Of a stretch of 64,000 nucleotides of DNA, positions 44,026 through 53,900 are shown in pieces. How positions within the stretch are numbered: the stretch's first letter is position 1; each line of letters begins with the position of its first letter. Origin of the DNA: Burkholderia lata (GTDB taxonomy: Bacteria > Pseudomonadota > Gammaproteobacteria > Burkholderiales > Burkholderiaceae); the NCBI RefSeq assembly GCF_000012945.1, contig NC_007509.1, positions 930,001 through 994,000 of the forward strand, written 5' to 3'. The position numbers and the translations under genes were made by a program. The notes under the pieces were generated by a model. That model worked only from the letters and a program-made list of their open reading frames with translations, was not told the DNA's origin and made no database searches.

Positions 44026-44361
44026 TTATCGTCTGGGCCCTTTCATGCCCTCCGACTCCATGGCCGCATTCCACTCCTCATTCGCCTCGATGGGGTCCAT
44101 CGCTTCGTCAATCGAAGCCGTCGCGCGCTCGGCAGCCGCTCGGGTTTCGTCTGGCGCGGTGGTAGCATCGCCGTCACCATCGCCATCATCGTCGAGGTCG
44201 CCCGGGGGTTGCAGCATGTCCTTGAGCATCGCGCTCAACTCCGACGTGTCCCATGGCAACCCACGCCGAGTCCGATCCTTGATGTAGTGCCTCACTTCCG
44301 CGTCCTGCTCCACGGTCAGCGGCAGCCCTCGGAAGGTGCTTTGGGGGCCAGCGTCGATCAT
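44026..44361 (-). CDS. Hypothetical acidic protein
   Basis: A 111-residue, strongly acidic soluble protein. It has a helical N-terminal part (FRGLPLTVEQDAEVRHYIKD; RGLPWDTSELSAMLKDML) and an Asp/Gly run (DDDGDGDGD) in the middle, followed by an acidic helix (AMDPIEANEEWNAAMES). AGGAGA lies five bases before the ATG. The Asp/Gly run is encoded by a short imperfect repeat and might bind divalent ions, which is a guess. No family is recognised. Confidence 0.65.
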   Translation of the reverse strand: MIDAGPQSTFRGLPLTVEQDAEVRHYIKDRTRRGLPWDTSELSAMLKDMLQPPGDLDDDGDGDGDATTAPDETRAAAERATASIDEAMDPIEANEEWNAAMESEGMKGPRR

Positions 44362-44684
44362 CGCATTCTCCTGTTTCTAGGGCATTTTCAGTGTACTCGC
44401 CATTGCGAACCTGGGAGGCGCAATTACTGCGCGCTTGCGTCGAATCAAATGTGCGCGCTCGACAGGCATGCAGCGGCCAGCCACCGACGTCCTCTGGATT
44501 CCTTCGAATGCCTGGCACTGGCGGTTCCGCTCGAGACCGACGGAATACCAGGCGTGATCGCCACCCGGCTCACCATTTGACGGGAGTATTCAGTGGCGCG
44601 TTTGCTCCGACGCCGGGCGAACGCACGGAGAGGATCACGCGCTCCGTCGATTGACGCGTCAAAGAGCCCGATGGAGGTCAACGC
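44362..44684. other. Intergenic stretch without a recognisable gene
   Basis: Frames on both strands lack motifs and start signals. No repeat or hairpin was noted. Confidence 0.35.
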
Positions 44685-45194
44685 TCAAACCGTGCCATGC
44701 GCGGCGATGTTGCGATATTGCCCTTTGAAATACAGCAATGGCTGCGTAGCAGCCGCTTCTTGCAGGTTCAACGCTTTCACTTCACCAATCACGATCAGGT
44801 GATCACCCGCGGCGTGCTCGGCGTAGATTTCGCAATCAAGCCAATGGAGGCTGCCGGCAATGATCGGGTTACCCAGCGGCGACGCTCGCCATTCGACTCC
44901 GTGCCACTTGTCCGTGCCTCTCTGAGCGAATTGATTGGAAATCCTGACTTGTTCGTCTGACAGGATATTGACGACGAATCGACCTGCCTGGCGAATTTTT
45001 GGATAGCTGCCCGAACTGGACATGACGCTGAATGACACCAGCGGCGGGCTCATCGACACGCTATGGAACGACTGGCAAGTGAAGCCAACCGGCTCGCCCT
45101 CGACGTGTGATGCAATGACCGTAATGCCGGATGCGTAATGCCCGAGCGCTTCGCGAAAGCTCAATGGCTCGATGGCCGTGCTGGAAAGTGACAT
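44685..45194 (-). CDS. Flavin reductase family protein (RutF/HpaC-like)
   Basis: A 169-residue flavin reductase-like domain. FREALGHYASGITVIASHVE, GFTCQSFHSVSMSPPLVSFS and FVVNILSDEQVRISNQFA are the family's conserved blocks; a GDHLIVIGEVKAL segment follows. Such enzymes bind FMN or FAD and supply reduced flavin to a partner oxygenase. It lies 267 bp downstream of the core-MetE gene on the same strand. Together with the oxygen need reported for MesD/MesX systems, it is a candidate partner of that pathway, but this is inference. Confidence 0.88.
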   Translation of the reverse strand: MSLSSTAIEPLSFREALGHYASGITVIASHVEGEPVGFTCQSFHSVSMSPPLVSFSVMSSSGSYPKIRQAGRFVVNILSDEQVRISNQFAQRGTDKWHGVEWRASPLGNPIIAGSLHWLDCEIYAEHAAGDHLIVIGEVKALNLQEAAATQPLLYFKGQYRNIAAHGTV

Positions 45195-45461
45195 GGTAGA
45201 TACTGAATGCTGGGTGCGGCTCGATCAGCGCAAGCAAACCCGTCCACGTCGCCGCCCGATCCTTTTCGATCAGAAAGAAACAACGTACGGGCCTGCCTGC
45301 GCTTATCGGATCAATCGAAGTCGGCAAGGATCCTTGCTTCAACTGGATACTCGGGCAACCGAGGCGTATTCGAAGAGAATCAGGGCGCCTCCGCGAGACA
45401 CTCCCTGAAATCTGCACCGCCCTCAATCCTCCCGAGCATCACTTCCCGCGTTAGCTCGGAA

Positions 45462-46490
45462 TCAGCTCGAGAGTTCTTGTCGGACGATTTCTGCGCCTGC
45501 ACTCAAAGCTTCGAGCTTGCCTCGTGCGATTGCACGGGACAACGGGGCCATGCCGCAGTTGGTGCAAGGATAAAGCTTGTCGGCATCGACAAACTGAAGG
45601 GCTTTTCGCAACGTGTTGGCGACTTCCTCGGGCGTTTCAACGGTATCGGTTGCGACATCAATGGCCCCGACCATCACCTTCTTGCCTCGAATGAGCTCGA
45701 TCAGTTCCATTGGAACATGCGAATTGTGGCATTCCAGCGAAACCATCCCAATACTGGATTTTTGCAGCTTGGGGAAGGCTTCTTCGTACTGCCGCCACTC
45801 CGACCCCAGCGTCTTTTTCCAATCCGTATTGGCCTTGATGCCATAGCCATAGCAAATATGCACGGCGGTCTCACACTTGAGACCTTCAATGGCCCGCTCC
45901 AGGGTCGCAACGCCCCATTCGTTCACTTCGTCAAAGAAGACGTTGAAGGCGGGCTCGTCAAACTGAATGATATCGACGCCGGCAGCCTCCAGCTCCCTGG
46001 CTTCCTGGTTCAGGATCGTTGCGAACTCCCAAGCCAGCTTTTCGCGACTCTTGTAATGATCGTCATAAAGCGTATCGATCATGGTCATCGGGCCTGGCAG
46101 CGCCCACTTTATGGGTTGCTTGGTCTGCTGGCGCAAGAACTTGGCATCTTCAACAAAAACCGGCTTTTGTCGAGCAACGGCACCGACGACCGTCGGCACG
46201 CTTGCATCGTAGCGATCACGAATTCGAACGGTCTTGCGGTTCGCAAAATCGACGCCGTCGAGATGCTCGATAAACGTCGTCACAAAATGCTGGCGTGTTT
46301 GCTCGCCGTCGCTGACGATGTCGATGCCTGCATGTTGTTGCTCTTGCAATGACAAACGCAACGCATCCTGCTTGCCCTCGACCAACCCCTCATCCTGCAA
46401 TTTCCAGGGTGACCACAGTGTCTCGGGCTGTGCGAGCCAGGAGGGTTTGGGCAAGCTGCCAGCAGTAGAAGTCGGTAGCAATTTCTTCAC
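45462..46490 (-). CDS. mesD: Core methionine synthase, MetE C-terminal-like (MesD-type)
   Basis: A 342-residue protein equal to the catalytic C-terminal half of cobalamin-independent methionine synthase, lacking the folate-binding N-terminal domain. TAGSLPKP and SDGEQTRQHF at the start, DIIQFDEPAF in the middle and the zinc ligands in AVHICYGYG, SLECHNSH and CTNCGMAPLSR are present. Folate-independent enzymes of this kind (MesD) need the partner MesX (DUF1852), as described by Price and colleagues. The DUF1852 gene is 27 bp upstream here, supporting the assignment. It transfers a methyl group from an unidentified donor to homocysteine. GC is lower than in the flanks. Confidence 0.85.
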   Translation of the reverse strand: MKKLLPTSTAGSLPKPSWLAQPETLWSPWKLQDEGLVEGKQDALRLSLQEQQHAGIDIVSDGEQTRQHFVTTFIEHLDGVDFANRKTVRIRDRYDASVPTVVGAVARQKPVFVEDAKFLRQQTKQPIKWALPGPMTMIDTLYDDHYKSREKLAWEFATILNQEARELEAAGVDIIQFDEPAFNVFFDEVNEWGVATLERAIEGLKCETAVHICYGYGIKANTDWKKTLGSEWRQYEEAFPKLQKSSIGMVSLECHNSHVPMELIELIRGKKVMVGAIDVATDTVETPEEVANTLRKALQFVDADKLYPCTNCGMAPLSRAIARGKLEALSAGAEIVRQELSS

Positions 46491-46517
46491 AGTAGATGAC
46501 CTTGTGTTTTTGATGAA

Positions 46518-47501
46518 TCAAAGAGCGTAGTTAGCGGACCACTGCTCAAGAACAGCGTGGTACGGTTTGATGAAGTGCTCTTCGACAAACTTTCCCTGCT
46601 CGATAGCCAGCCGGCTGCGTTCTTCCCGATCGTAAACAATTCGAGTAAGCGAAAAATCCTGGTGCTTCAAGCTTGGCTGATAGGACTTCCCTGCTGCGGA
46701 ATTCGCATTGTAAATTTCTGGCCGGTAAATCTTCTGGAACGTATCCATCGTGCTGATAGTGCCGATCAGCTCGAGATCGCTGTAATCGCCAAGCAGGTCG
46801 CCGGAAAAATAGAAAGCCAAAGGCGCAACACTGTTCGGCGGCATGAAGTAGCGTACCTTCAACCCCATTTTTTTGAAGTACTCGTCAGTCAACGAGTATT
46901 CGTCCTGCAAGTATTCGATGCCCAATACCGGATGCTGATTGGCGGTCCGATGATAAGTCTTGCTGCTCGAAACACTCAGGCAAATAACGGGCTGCTTGTT
47001 GAAATTGGCCTTGTAGGCACTTGAATTCACGAAGCACTTGAACAACTTCCCGTGGAGATCCCCGAAATTCTCCGGCGTGCTGAATTCGGCCTGGTCCTTG
47101 GTGTGCTCCAGCAGCAGGACGCTGAAGTCATAGTCCCGCACGTAAGACGAGAAATTATTCCCTACGATGCCCTCGATGCGCTCACCGGTCTTTCGATCGA
47201 CAATATTCGTTTTCAATACTTCGATCAAAGGGAGCGAGCTACCACCGCTTTCACCGTCAATGCTCATTTCAACGGAAATGATTTCAAGCTTGACGGCATA
47301 ACGATTACCTTCAGGGTTGTCCCAATGCGCCAGGGCATTGAAACGGTTGTCGATCATCCTGAATGTGTTGCGCAAGTTCTCTTGACGACTCGTCCCTCTG
47401 GCCAGGTTGGCAAAGTTGGTCGTGATACGCGTACTGTCTGACGGACGATAGTCTTCATCGAAGCAAATGCGCTTGATGGAAAAAGTAAAATCTTTACTCA
47501 T
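46518..47501 (-). CDS. mesX: DUF1852 protein (MesX-type partner of MesD)
   Basis: A 327-residue soluble protein of the DUF1852 family. It is recognised by FTFSIKRICFDEDYRPSDST, RITTNFANLARGTSRQENLR, NTFRMIDNRFNALAHWDNP and KPYHAVLEQWSANYAL at the end. MesX has been reported as required for methionine synthesis by MesD under aerobic conditions, with no known enzymatic fold. It is the first gene of the mesX-mesD operon (27-bp gap). Two palindromes lie within 100 bp upstream. Like mesD, it uses more A/T-ending codons than the surrounding genes, hinting at transfer. Confidence 0.85.
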   Translation of the reverse strand: MSKDFTFSIKRICFDEDYRPSDSTRITTNFANLARGTSRQENLRNTFRMIDNRFNALAHWDNPEGNRYAVKLEIISVEMSIDGESGGSSLPLIEVLKTNIVDRKTGERIEGIVGNNFSSYVRDYDFSVLLLEHTKDQAEFSTPENFGDLHGKLFKCFVNSSAYKANFNKQPVICLSVSSSKTYHRTANQHPVLGIEYLQDEYSLTDEYFKKMGLKVRYFMPPNSVAPLAFYFSGDLLGDYSDLELIGTISTMDTFQKIYRPEIYNANSAAGKSYQPSLKHQDFSLTRIVYDREERSRLAIEQGKFVEEHFIKPYHAVLEQWSANYAL

Positions 47502-47526
47502 TTTGATCTGACGCCCTGATTTCCGA

Positions 47527-47545
47527 GATGAAGACTGGATTCATC
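47527..47545. promoter_or_regulatory. Palindrome GATGAA-N7-TTCATC upstream of mesX
   Basis: Perfect 6-bp arms lie 26 bp before the mesX start. The TGAA...TTCA core recalls MetR sites (TGAA-N5-TTCA), but the spacer is two bases longer. It may be a LysR-type site for the nearby MetR-like regulator or a leader hairpin. Confidence 0.45.
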
Positions 47546-47575
47546 CCTTGGTTATTCGATGCTTTCCGATTTTAT

Positions 47576-47596
47576 TTTCTGATCTTTGCTCAGAAA
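47576..47596. promoter_or_regulatory. Palindrome TTTCTGA-N7-TCAGAAA upstream of mesX
   Basis: Perfect 7-bp arms with a 7-nt centre lie about 75 bp upstream of the mesX start, a usual position for an activator or repressor site. The surrounding stretch is AT-rich. Confidence 0.45.
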
Positions 47597-48238
47597 TCTT
47601 TGCGATATCGGCATTGAAGACAAATTCTATGCGGAGCCATCGATGAAAAAAAGTGAATTAATCTCATCGACCCATTAGTCACGTTCATGATGTAGCGTGC
47701 CGGCTGGCTTGCCCGCAGGCCAGCCCCTCGATTCACCGCGTCATGGCCCGCCCAAGGCAGCTGCGCGGATACGCCCCTTCATGCCCCAACGCGCTCGTGT
47801 CCAGACGCATCCGCCTCAGAGGCCTGGCTTGCAGGATTTGACCGCTCCGGCGATCAGCCAGACAGAAAGCCTGATGGCGAAGTCATGGAGCGTGCTTGGC
47901 GAATGCCTGCGCGACAGGAGGGTTCGTTTGCTTCGGATTGAATCGGACGGCAAACCATGAAATGAGGCGCGCGTGGAAGAGACGCCCCTCACGGCGTGGA
48001 TCAGGAACGGCGAATGGAATGGCCGAAAACCGGTTCGATCCCGTGCTGAATCGCGGCAGATAAGAGGCGCAGGTCAGTTTCGCGTCGCCGCGGATGCTCC
48101 AGCGGAGCATCGAGGCCTGCGCCACGGCGCTCCGTGACAGGCGCCCGACGGTACACGGTACGCGGCACGACCACGGGCTTGCCAAGGTACGACGCTTTCA
48201 AACCGCGCTGCTCACTCGTCCGGGTACGGATGACGCGC
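47597..48238. other. Intergenic stretch between mesX and queH
   Basis: No gene was supported. It holds a 7-bp inverted repeat (GGCTGGC...GCCAGCC near 47703-47726). Minus-strand frames ending near 48001 and 47883 lack motifs and start signals. Composition shifts here from AT-rich to GC-rich. Confidence 0.35.
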
Positions 48239-48910
48239 TCAGGATTCGACTACAGAGCCGTCGTCGCCGTAGAACTTCACACCCAGCTGAATGCGTTCCC
48301 GGCCGCTTTCCACACGATGCCGATTGGTGTCGCGTAGCGAGTAGACGCAGCCGCAATATTCCTGCTGGTAGAAGTTCTCTCGCTTGCTGATCTCGATCAT
48401 GCGCGCCGAGCCGCCGCCTTTTCGCCAGTTGTATTCCCAATACAGCATGTCGGGATAATGCGACGCCGCGCGCACACCGCAATCGTTGATCTGCTGCATG
48501 TTCTTCCACCGCGAGATGCCCAACGAGCTGGTGATGACGGGGAAGCCGTGTTCATGCGCATACAACGCCGTGCGCTCGAAACGCATATCAAAGCACATGG
48601 TGCAGCGAATGCCGCGCTCCGGTTCGTTTTCCATGCCCTTGGCACGCTCGAACCAGTTGTCGCGGTCGTAGTCGGCATCGATGAATGGAATACCGAATTG
48701 CTCTGCAAACCGGATGTTTTCCTGCTTGCGCAGCTCGTATTCCTTCAGCGGATGGATATTCGGGTTGTAGAAGAAGATCGTGAAGTCGATGCCGGACGCC
48801 TGCATGGCTTCCATCACTTCACCCGAGCAAGGCGCGCAGCAGGAATGCAGCAGCACTTTCTTGTGCCCGCCGGGTAACGCCAACGGCTTGCGCTCGATCG
48901 TGGATGCCAT
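48239..48910 (-). CDS. queH: Epoxyqueuosine reductase QueH
   Basis: A 223-residue member of the QueH (formerly DUF208) family, which reduces epoxyqueuosine to queuosine in tRNA. The Cys motifs are [11 protein letters not shown] near residue 23, [14 protein letters not shown] in the middle and EYCGCVYS near the end, matching the cluster and metal ligands of Que[17 protein letters not shown] is also conserved. The ATG at 48910 has AAGGG upstream; a longer frame reaches 49051 but lacks a signal. The protein is cytoplasmic. It is downstream of the MetR-like gene on the same strand, though a link with methionine is not implied. Confidence 0.92.
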   Translation of the reverse strand: MASTIERKPLALPGGHKKVLLHSCCAPCSGEVMEAMQASGIDFTIFFYNPNIHPLKEYELRKQENIRFAEQFGIPFIDADYDRDNWFERAKGMENEPERGIRCTMCFDMRFERTALYAHEHGFPVITSSLGISRWKNMQQINDCGVRAASHYPDMLYWEYNWRKGGGSARMIEISKRENFYQQEYCGCVYSLRDTNRHRVESGRERIQLGVKFYGDDGSVVES

Positions 48911-48983
48911 GAGAAAACCCTTGAAATAACACCCGCGTCCGTCGAACTGGGCAGCCGCGAATTGTGGCCTCCGACCGGGACAA

Positions 48984-49005
48984 ATGAAAATGGATATATT
49001 TTCAT
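48984..49005. promoter_or_regulatory. Palindrome ATGAAAA-N8-TTTTCAT between metR-like gene and queH
   Basis: Perfect 7-bp arms with a TGAA...TTCA outline. It lies between the MetR-like stop and the queH start, so it could be a queH control site or a weak transcription end. Confidence 0.4.
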
Positions 49006-49047
49006 GTTCCCATGAGCAGCACTCATGGATTGCGCCGCCAGGACGAA

Positions 49048-49938
49048 TCAAGCCGCGCCACGCCCCTTCGCTTGCTCGATGAATGCACGCAAATAATCAG
49101 TCCCCACGTCCGCCTCGCGAGCACCCAGATAGATGTGTTTCGCAATGCCGTTCTCACCCAGCCGTACTGGCACCACATCCATCTTGTCCGCGTACTCCAG
49201 CACCAGCCAGCGTGGCAGCGCAGCCACGCCGCGACCGCTGGCGACCATCTGCAGCATGATGTCGGTGGTCTCGATGGCCTTATGCCGTTTGGGCGCGATT
49301 CCGGCTGGCGTGAGGAACATGCTGTAGATATCCAGACGGTCGACCGGCACCGGGTAGGTCACCAGCACCTCGTTGCTCAACTGCTTGGGCTGGACGTATT
49401 CCTCCTTGGCCAGCTTGTGATTACCGGCAACGACCAGGACTTGCTCGTAGTCGAACACCGGTTCGAATACGAGGCCCGGCTTGTCCAGCGGATCGGGGGT
49501 GACCAGCAGGTCGATTTCGTAACCGAACAGCGCGCCGATGCCGCCAAACTGGAATTTCTGTTTGACGTCTACGTCCACATCCGGCCACGCGGCCAGGTAA
49601 GGTGACACGACTTTCAACAGCCACTGGTAACACGGGTGACATTCCATGCCGATGCGGAGGGTGCCTCGCTCACCCTGGGCGAACTGCTGCAAGCGTTCTT
49701 CGGCCAGATTCAGCTGTGGCAGCACCCGGTTGGCCACCGCCAGCAAGTATTGGCCGGCCTGCGTCAGGCGCAGGCTGCGGCCTTCGCGCAGCCAGATGTC
49801 GGTGCCGAGCTGCTGTTCCAGCTTCTTCATGCTGTGACTCAAAGCCGACTGCGTCACGTGCAGGACACCTGCGGCTGCGGTCAGCGAACCTTGCTTTTCC
49901 ACCTCTTGCACGATGGACAAATGAATACGATCAAGCAT
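49048..49938 (-). CDS. MetR-like LysR-family regulator
   Basis: A 296-residue LTTR. The winged HTH is at residues 1-60 ([40 protein letters not shown]). The effector domain starts with [18 protein letters not shown], which closely follows the MetR segment RIAIECHSCIQWL, and further on [19 protein letters not shown] and [16 protein letters not shown] match MetR. MetR binds homocysteine and activates methionine genes. Its location near mesX/mesD and the TGAA/TTCA palindromes suggest it controls them. A MetR-like site overlaps its own upstream region. The tail of E. coli MetR is absent. Confidence 0.88.
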   Translation of the reverse strand: MLDRIHLSIVQEVEKQGSLTAAAGVLHVTQSALSHSMKKLEQQLGTDIWLREGRSLRLTQAGQYLLAVANRVLPQLNLAEERLQQFAQGERGTLRIGMECHPCYQWLLKVVSPYLAAWPDVDVDVKQKFQFGGIGALFGYEIDLLVTPDPLDKPGLVFEPVFDYEQVLVVAGNHKLAKEEYVQPKQLSNEVLVTYPVPVDRLDIYSMFLTPAGIAPKRHKAIETTDIMLQMVASGRGVAALPRWLVLEYADKMDVVPVRLGENGIAKHIYLGAREADVGTDYLRAFIEQAKGRGAA

Positions 49939-49944
49939 GATGGA

Positions 49945-49957
49945 TGAGTAAAATTCA
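49945..49957. promoter_or_regulatory. Candidate MetR box upstream of the metR-like gene
   Basis: TGAGTAAAATTCA is one base off the TGAA-N5-TTCA outline of MetR sites and lies 7 bp before the start codon, a place suitable for autoregulation. Confidence 0.4.
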
Positions 49958-50194
49958 TATTTTTTTGAGATATAACAATTCTACTTCATCGTTTGTACCG
50001 TTGCGATCCGCCGGTACAAGGATGCGTGGGGAGCAGCCCACGGCCACCATTCACACCCTCGGCCTTCCGCGCATCGCGCGCGAAACGTGAACTGAAATTT
50101 GCACCGGAGTCGTACGGGGCGGGCGAAACGCCGCGGCCGCAAGCGAGCCGTCCGGTTGCGACGGCCACGCCTGCGGCAACCCGGTGGCGACGTC

Positions 50195-50857
50195 TTACTT
50201 CTGCAGCGAGATCTCCACCCGGCGATTGCGCGCCCGCCCTTCGGCGGTCTCGTTCGATGCGGCCGGATTGGTTTCTCCATGCCCCGTCGCCGCGAAGGAT
50301 TCCGCCTTCAGCCCGTGTTCGCGCAGATACCCCGCGACTGCATCGGCGCGACGCTTCGACAGCACCTGGTTGTGCGCATCCGAGCCGGTCGCGTCGGTAT
50401 AACCGTCCACTTCCACGCGCGAGAAATGTTTGTCGCCCTGCTGGTTCAGCAGCGTGTCGAGCGCGGCGGTGGCGGCGGACGTCAGCACGGCGGAGTCGGT
50501 CGCGAAGTACGCGTCGCCGGTCAGGCTTACCTTTTCGACCGCGGCGGGTGCAGGCGCAGCCGCCGTGGCGACCGGCGCGGGTGCCGCACCGCACTGAAAC
50601 ACGATCGAGTGCGGATCGGCGCCGTCGCGGTACGGCGTCGTGGAATCGACCGTACGCACGGCCTCGTTGCCGCACATGCGCGTCGCGACCTTCATGCAGG
50701 TATTGGCGCTCGACAGGATGCCGTGGCAGTCGACGCGGAAGGTCCGGATGCCTTCGCGCGGCTGAAGTTCGTATGCGTTGTACGTCGGTCCCGATGCGCT
50801 CGAACAGGCCGCGAGGGAAACGACGGACGCCAGCAGGGCAAGATGGATGTTTTTCAC
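50195..50857 (-). CDS. OmpA-family outer-membrane lipoprotein
   Basis: A 220-residue protein. The leader KNIHLALLASVVSLAACSS has a lipobox (LAAC), so it should be lipidated. After a Cys-containing middle part and an Ala/Pro-rich linker, the C-terminal OmpA peptidoglycan-binding domain runs from about residue 110 (LTGDAYFATDSAVLTSAATA; VDGYTDATGSDAHNQVLSKR; ARNRRVEISL). The start is GTG at 50857 with GGAG upstream. It lies 125 bp downstream of the trimeric adhesin gene on the same strand; such OmpA-type lipoproteins next to adhesins may help hold them or the envelope together. Confidence 0.88.
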   Translation of the reverse strand: MKNIHLALLASVVSLAACSSASGPTYNAYELQPREGIRTFRVDCHGILSSANTCMKVATRMCGNEAVRTVDSTTPYRDGADPHSIVFQCGAAPAPVATAAAPAPAAVEKVSLTGDAYFATDSAVLTSAATAALDTLLNQQGDKHFSRVEVDGYTDATGSDAHNQVLSKRRADAVAGYLREHGLKAESFAATGHGETNPAASNETAEGRARNRRVEISLQK

Positions 50858-50982
50858 TTGATTACTCCGAGAATGCGATGGGCACAGCGCGTGCGGCGCA
50901 ATGGCGCAGCCGCGTCCGCGTGCGTTTGCGTTCGGCGCGGTCCGCCTCGGCAGTGCGTGCCGGAACGAACCGCAGCGCGCGA

Positions 50983-53900
50983 TCACTTCCACTGATACAG
51001 CATGCCCGCGCCGACGACGCGCTGGCTCCCGGCGAAGCCGCCGTTCAGCGTCGCCTTCAGGTTCTCCGTGACGCGCGCCTGCACGCCGACCGCCATGGCC
51101 TTCTGCCCCTGGAACGTCGCCGTGCCGACCCCCATCGCAAAGTTCGAGTCGCGGTCCATGTGCGGGATCGACGCCATCGCGGCGGTTGCCGCAATCCCCT
51201 CACGTGCCATCGAATCGGTCTGCTGGATCTGCTGCTGCATCTGCGTGAGCTGGTTGTTGACCGTGTTCAGCGACTGCGTGAACTGGTTCGACACGGCATT
51301 CAGCTGATTCACGTTCACCGCATCCGTGCCCTGCGTGCCGGCCGCGACGTTGACGACCTGGCGCGCCGACTCCGTCGAACCGACCGCGACGACGTTCGAC
51401 CGCCCGCCGTCGTTGCTGCCCGTGCCGATCGCGGCCGAATTGTTGCCCGACGCCGTCGAGCCCACGCCGATGGCGGTAGAGCCGTTGCCCGATGCGAGCG
51501 AATTGTTGCCGACCGCCGTGCTGTTCGAGCCCGATGCCACCGCGCCCGACCCACCCGCCGACGAATTCGGGCCGGTCGACCCCGGCGGCACGTTCGTGCC
51601 GTTCGGGTTCGTCGTGTACTGCCCGCCGAGGTTGGTCGTGCGCTGGTCGATCAGCGTCGTCAGCTGGTTCGCGACCGAATCGAGCTGCGATACGTTCACC
51701 GCGTCCGTGCCGTTCTTGCCGGCCGCGAGGCCCGTGATCTGCCGGTTGCCGATGTTCACTTCGCCGGCCGACGATTGCGGGCTGCTCAGGCCGTACGCCA
51801 CGTAGTTCGTCAGCGCGCCGACCGTCGTCAACGAACCGGCGCCCAACGCCACGCTGTTCGCGAACGTCGCGGACGCGCCGGCGCCGAGCGCGAGCGCATC
51901 GGTCGCGTTGCCGAGCGCGCCGGAACCCAGTGCAACGCTGCCCACGCTGACCGCCTTCGCATTGGCGCCCTGTGCAACCGACTGCGCGCCCAACGCCGTC
52001 GCGCCGCTGCCGAGCGCGATCGCGTCGGCCTGCGCGACACTCGCCGCCTGCCCGATCGCGACGCCGCCCGGAGCGGTCTGGTCGACGATCGCACCGTTGC
52101 CGATGCCCACGCCGTTGTCGCCGTTGACGACCGTCGTCGGCCCCACCGCGACCGATTCCGCGCCGACGGAGAGCGAGTCCGCTGCCGTCGAATTCGCGTG
52201 GAAATACTTCTGGCCCGTGACCGCGAACGACTGCAATGCGCCGGTGAGCTGCCGCACAGTGACCGCGTCCTGCTGGCCGGTACCGTCCGCGACGTTGGTG
52301 ATCTGGCGATACGTCTTGCTGGTCGCGTCGCCGACCGACACCGCGCCGAGCAGCGTCTGGTCCGTCGTGTTGAACGGGATCGATGCGGTGCCGTTGCGGA
52401 TGATGCCCGACGCCGGCGTCGTCGCGCGATCGGATACCGAACCCGAACCGAGCGCGATGCTGCCGTCCACCTTCGAGATCGCATTCGGGCCGATCGCGAC
52501 GCTGTCGACGCCGAGCGCCTGGCTGTCCGGTGCGGTCGAGTTCGCGTGGAAATACTTGATGCCGTGCGCGTTGATGTTGTCGATCGCCGAGCCGACGTTG
52601 TTGTTGATCGTCGTCGAACCGTCGCTGTTGTACGTCACGTACGACGGCGCGGAAATCTTCCCGGTCGTCGGATCGTAGGTGGCCCCGCCGCCGATCGCGC
52701 CCGCCGTGCTGTTACCGAGGTTGGTGTTGTTGTTGGCGATCGAGCTGAGGCCGGTCGACAGCGAGCCGATACCCGTCGACGTTGCGGTGGACAGCGACGT
52801 CAGGTTGCTGTTCGTGCTCGACAGGCCGGTGGACAGCGAGCCGACGGTCGTCGAGGTCGACGTCGACAACGACGCGATCGAGCTCGTGGTCGAACTGAGC
52901 CCGGTGGACAGCGAACCGATGCTCGTCGAGGTCGCGGTCGACAGCGACGTGACGTTGCTGTTGGTCGTGCTCAGGCCGGTGGACAGCGAGCCGACAGCCG
53001 TCGAGGTCGACGTCGACAGCGACATGACCGCGCTGTTGGTCGAGCTCAGGCCGGTGGACAGCGAGTTGATGCTGGTCGACGTCGAAGTCGACAGCGACGT
53101 GACCGTGCTGTTGGTCGTGCTCAGGCCCGTGGACAACGAGCCGACGGCCGTCGAGGTCGACGTCGACAGCGACGTGACCGAACTGTTGGTCGAACTCAGG
53201 CCGGTGGACAACGAACCGACAGCCGTCGAGGTCGACGTCGACAGCGACGTGACCGAACTGTTGGTCGAACTCAGGCCCGTGGACAACGAGCCGACGGCCG
53301 TCGAGGTCGACGTCGACAGCGACGTAACCGCGCTGTTGGTCGAGCTCAGGCCGGTGGACAACGAGCCGACAGCCGTCGACGTGGACGTCGACAGCGACGT
53401 GACCGAACTGTTGGTCGAACTCAGGCCGGTGGACAATGAACCGACAGCCGTCGAGGTCGACGTCGACAGCGACGTGACCGAACTGTTGGTCGAACTCAGG
53501 CCGGTCGACAACGAGCCGACGGCCGTCGAGGTCGACGTCGACAGCGACGTGACCGCGCTGTTGGTCGAGCTCAGGCCGGTGGACAGCGAACTGATGCCGG
53601 TCGACGTCGACGTCGACAGTGACGTGACCGCGCTGTTGGTCGAACTCAGGCCGGTGGACAACGAGCCGACAGCCGTCGAGGTCGACGTCGACAGCGACGC
53701 CACCGAGCTGTTGGTCGAACTCAAGCCGGTCGAAGCCGACGAGGACAGTGACGTGATCGTGCTATTGGTCGACGACAGACCGGTCGACGTGGACGTCGAC
53801 AATGAGCTAACAGCGCTGTTGGTCGAACTCAACCCCGTCGACAACGAGCTGATGCCCGTCGACGTCGACGTGGACAGCGATGCGATCGAACTGTTGGCCG

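Noticed and set aside
47503..47700. An S-adenosylmethionine or cobalamin riboswitch upstream of mesX.
   Set aside because: No riboswitch core could be recognised; only simple palindromes are visible.
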